In this document: positions 63,369 through 64,000 of the stretch, one piece after another
How positions within the stretch are numbered: position 1 is the stretch's first letter
Layout: every line of letters begins with the position of its first letter
NCBI RefSeq assembly: GCF_000172155.1
Contig: NZ_ABIZ01000001.1
Coordinates: 4,993,105-5,057,104, forward strand
Source: Verrucomicrobium spinosum DSM 4136 = JCM 18804
Lineage (GTDB): Bacteria > Verrucomicrobiota > Verrucomicrobiia > Verrucomicrobiales > Verrucomicrobiaceae
Reading direction: 5' to 3'
DNA length: 64,000 bases
Notes under the pieces: model-generated
Databases searched by the model: none
What the model saw: the letters and a program-made list of their open reading frames with translations, nothing else
Told to the model about the DNA's origin: nothing
Program-made: the position numbers and the translations under genes

Positions 63369-64000
63369 TCAGTTGCCGCCGTGCACCTTGCGGTACTCCA
63401 CCAGCAGCTTCTGGCGCTCCTGCGCAGTCGGGAGTTTCTCCATTGCCTTCTCCAGATCCTCACGGTTCGAGGGCACATCCCCACTCTTCGCCAGGTCATC
63501 ACCCGACTGCGCCGCCGGCAGTTGAGCGGCAGGGAAACCCAGGGCACGCATCTGCTCCTTCGTCTTCTGGTCCACCGTCTTCGCCTCACCCTTCAGCTTC
63601 GTGGCCTCCGCTTCAATCTTGCCCAGGGCGGCCTCCGCTTCCTTCGCATCCGCCTCCAGCGCTACAATCCTGGCATTCGCCTGATCCAGCTGGCCCTGGA
63701 GCGTGGTAGCCAGCGCTTCCTTTGCCGCCACCTGGCCCTCCAGATCGGCAATCTTGGCATTCAGATCCGCCACCGCCTGATCCCCTTTCGTGACCATCGC
63801 CGCCGCCGCCGTGAACCGCTGGCCAATCGTCATCTTCTTCTCCGGCTCCTTCGCCTGGCCACCACCGGCACCACCTTCGCCACCCTGCCCCGGATCTTCC
63901 GCCTGCTCCAACAGCACCGGACGAATCCACAGCCCCAAGGACGCCGCAGCGATCCCCGCGCCCACATCATGAGCAGCCAGACCGGGACCAAACCCAAGGA
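63369..64000 (-). CDS. Scaffold-like protein, possibly protease-scaffold (5' end outside window)
   Basis: The frame is open through the right edge, so the N-terminus is missing; GTG 63965 is internal. A hydrophobic segment (GAGIAAASLGLWIRPVLLEQ) is followed by a Gly/Glu linker and a long coiled coil (KGDQAVADLNAKIADLEGQVAAKEA...) with an acidic/basic C-terminus (AQERQKLLVEYRKVHGGN). This is the usual layout of a capsid scaffold upstream of the major capsid gene, often fused to a prohead protease. The missing part would decide. Confidence 0.65.
   Translation of the reverse strand, partial: LGFGPGLAAHDVGAGIAAASLGLWIRPVLLEQAEDPGQGGEGGAGGGQAKEPEKKMTIGQRFTAAAAMVTKGDQAVADLNAKIADLEGQVAAKEALATTLQGQLDQANARIVALEADAKEAEAALGKIEAEATKLKGEAKTVDQKTKEQMRALGFPAAQLPAAQSGDDLAKSGDVPSNREDLEKAMEKLPTAQERQKLLVEYRKVHGGN

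Overview
The window looks like chromosomal DNA of a Verrucomicrobiaceae-type bacterium (relatives of Verrucomicrobium, Prosthecobacter or Roseimicrobium). This is an inference from the high GC, the secretome (PmoA-like/DUF6807 protein, Tat-exported Gfo/Idh/MocA oxidoreductase, beta-helix protein, M14 peptidase) and the character of the 16S gene. I could not run a database search. The left 39 kb is host chromosome. The right 25 kb is one end of a prophage that runs off the right edge.

Host part. 1-2136 holds the 3' end of glucose-6-phosphate isomerase, a small membrane protein and a secreted M14 carboxypeptidase. 2279-5018 holds a secreted beta-helix protein and class II fructose-1,6-bisphosphatase (glpX). 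5359-9909 encodes a 1516-residue FHA/coiled-coil protein. 10078-17931 holds a PmoA-like protein, a secreted protein, a LysR regulator with a DUF2917-like partner, an RhlE-type DEAD-box helicase, a Tat-exported oxidoreductase and two exported proteins of unknown role. 18053-20793 is a BlaI-type repressor gene overlapping a BlaR1-like M56 metallopeptidase whose C-terminal part resembles a secretin rather than a beta-lactam sensor. 20794-22706 has no credible gene and carries degenerate repeats and many small hairpins. 22707-28210 is a complete rRNA operon on the minus strand: UP-like element and promoter, 16S, tRNA-Ala, tRNA-Ile, 23S, 5S, terminator. RNA processing stems are visible around 16S and 23S, and the spacer tRNA order is Ala then Ile, the reverse of the usual one. 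29195-35065 holds a small ABM-like protein and a cyclase / outer-membrane barrel / FecR-adhesin cluster. 35245-38712 is dnaE.

Prophage part (39398 to the end). Two tyrosine recombinase genes converge and overlap at their 3' ends. Reading leftward from the right edge on the minus strand, the structural genes run: scaffold-like protein, major capsid protein, head-tail connection proteins, tail proteins, a tail assembly chaperone with a textbook -1 frameshift site, tape measure protein, distal tail/fibre proteins, then a run of nested very small membrane proteins, a DUF1353 protein and a CHAP-type endolysin. This is a siphovirus-like morphogenesis and lysis order. A divergent gene pair with twin palindromic operators and apparently leaderless promoters interrupts the late operon, like a moron.

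The most unusual signals are in the spacers. Several families of short degenerate tandem repeats (heptamer and about 10-mer units) and a TTGACAC motif recur just upstream of prophage start codons. One heptamer element has a near-identical copy in the host intergenic region next to the rRNA operon. Other notable items are the M56-secretin fusion, the -1 frameshift cassette, an insertion domain shared by capsid and tail proteins, and the moron-like switch.
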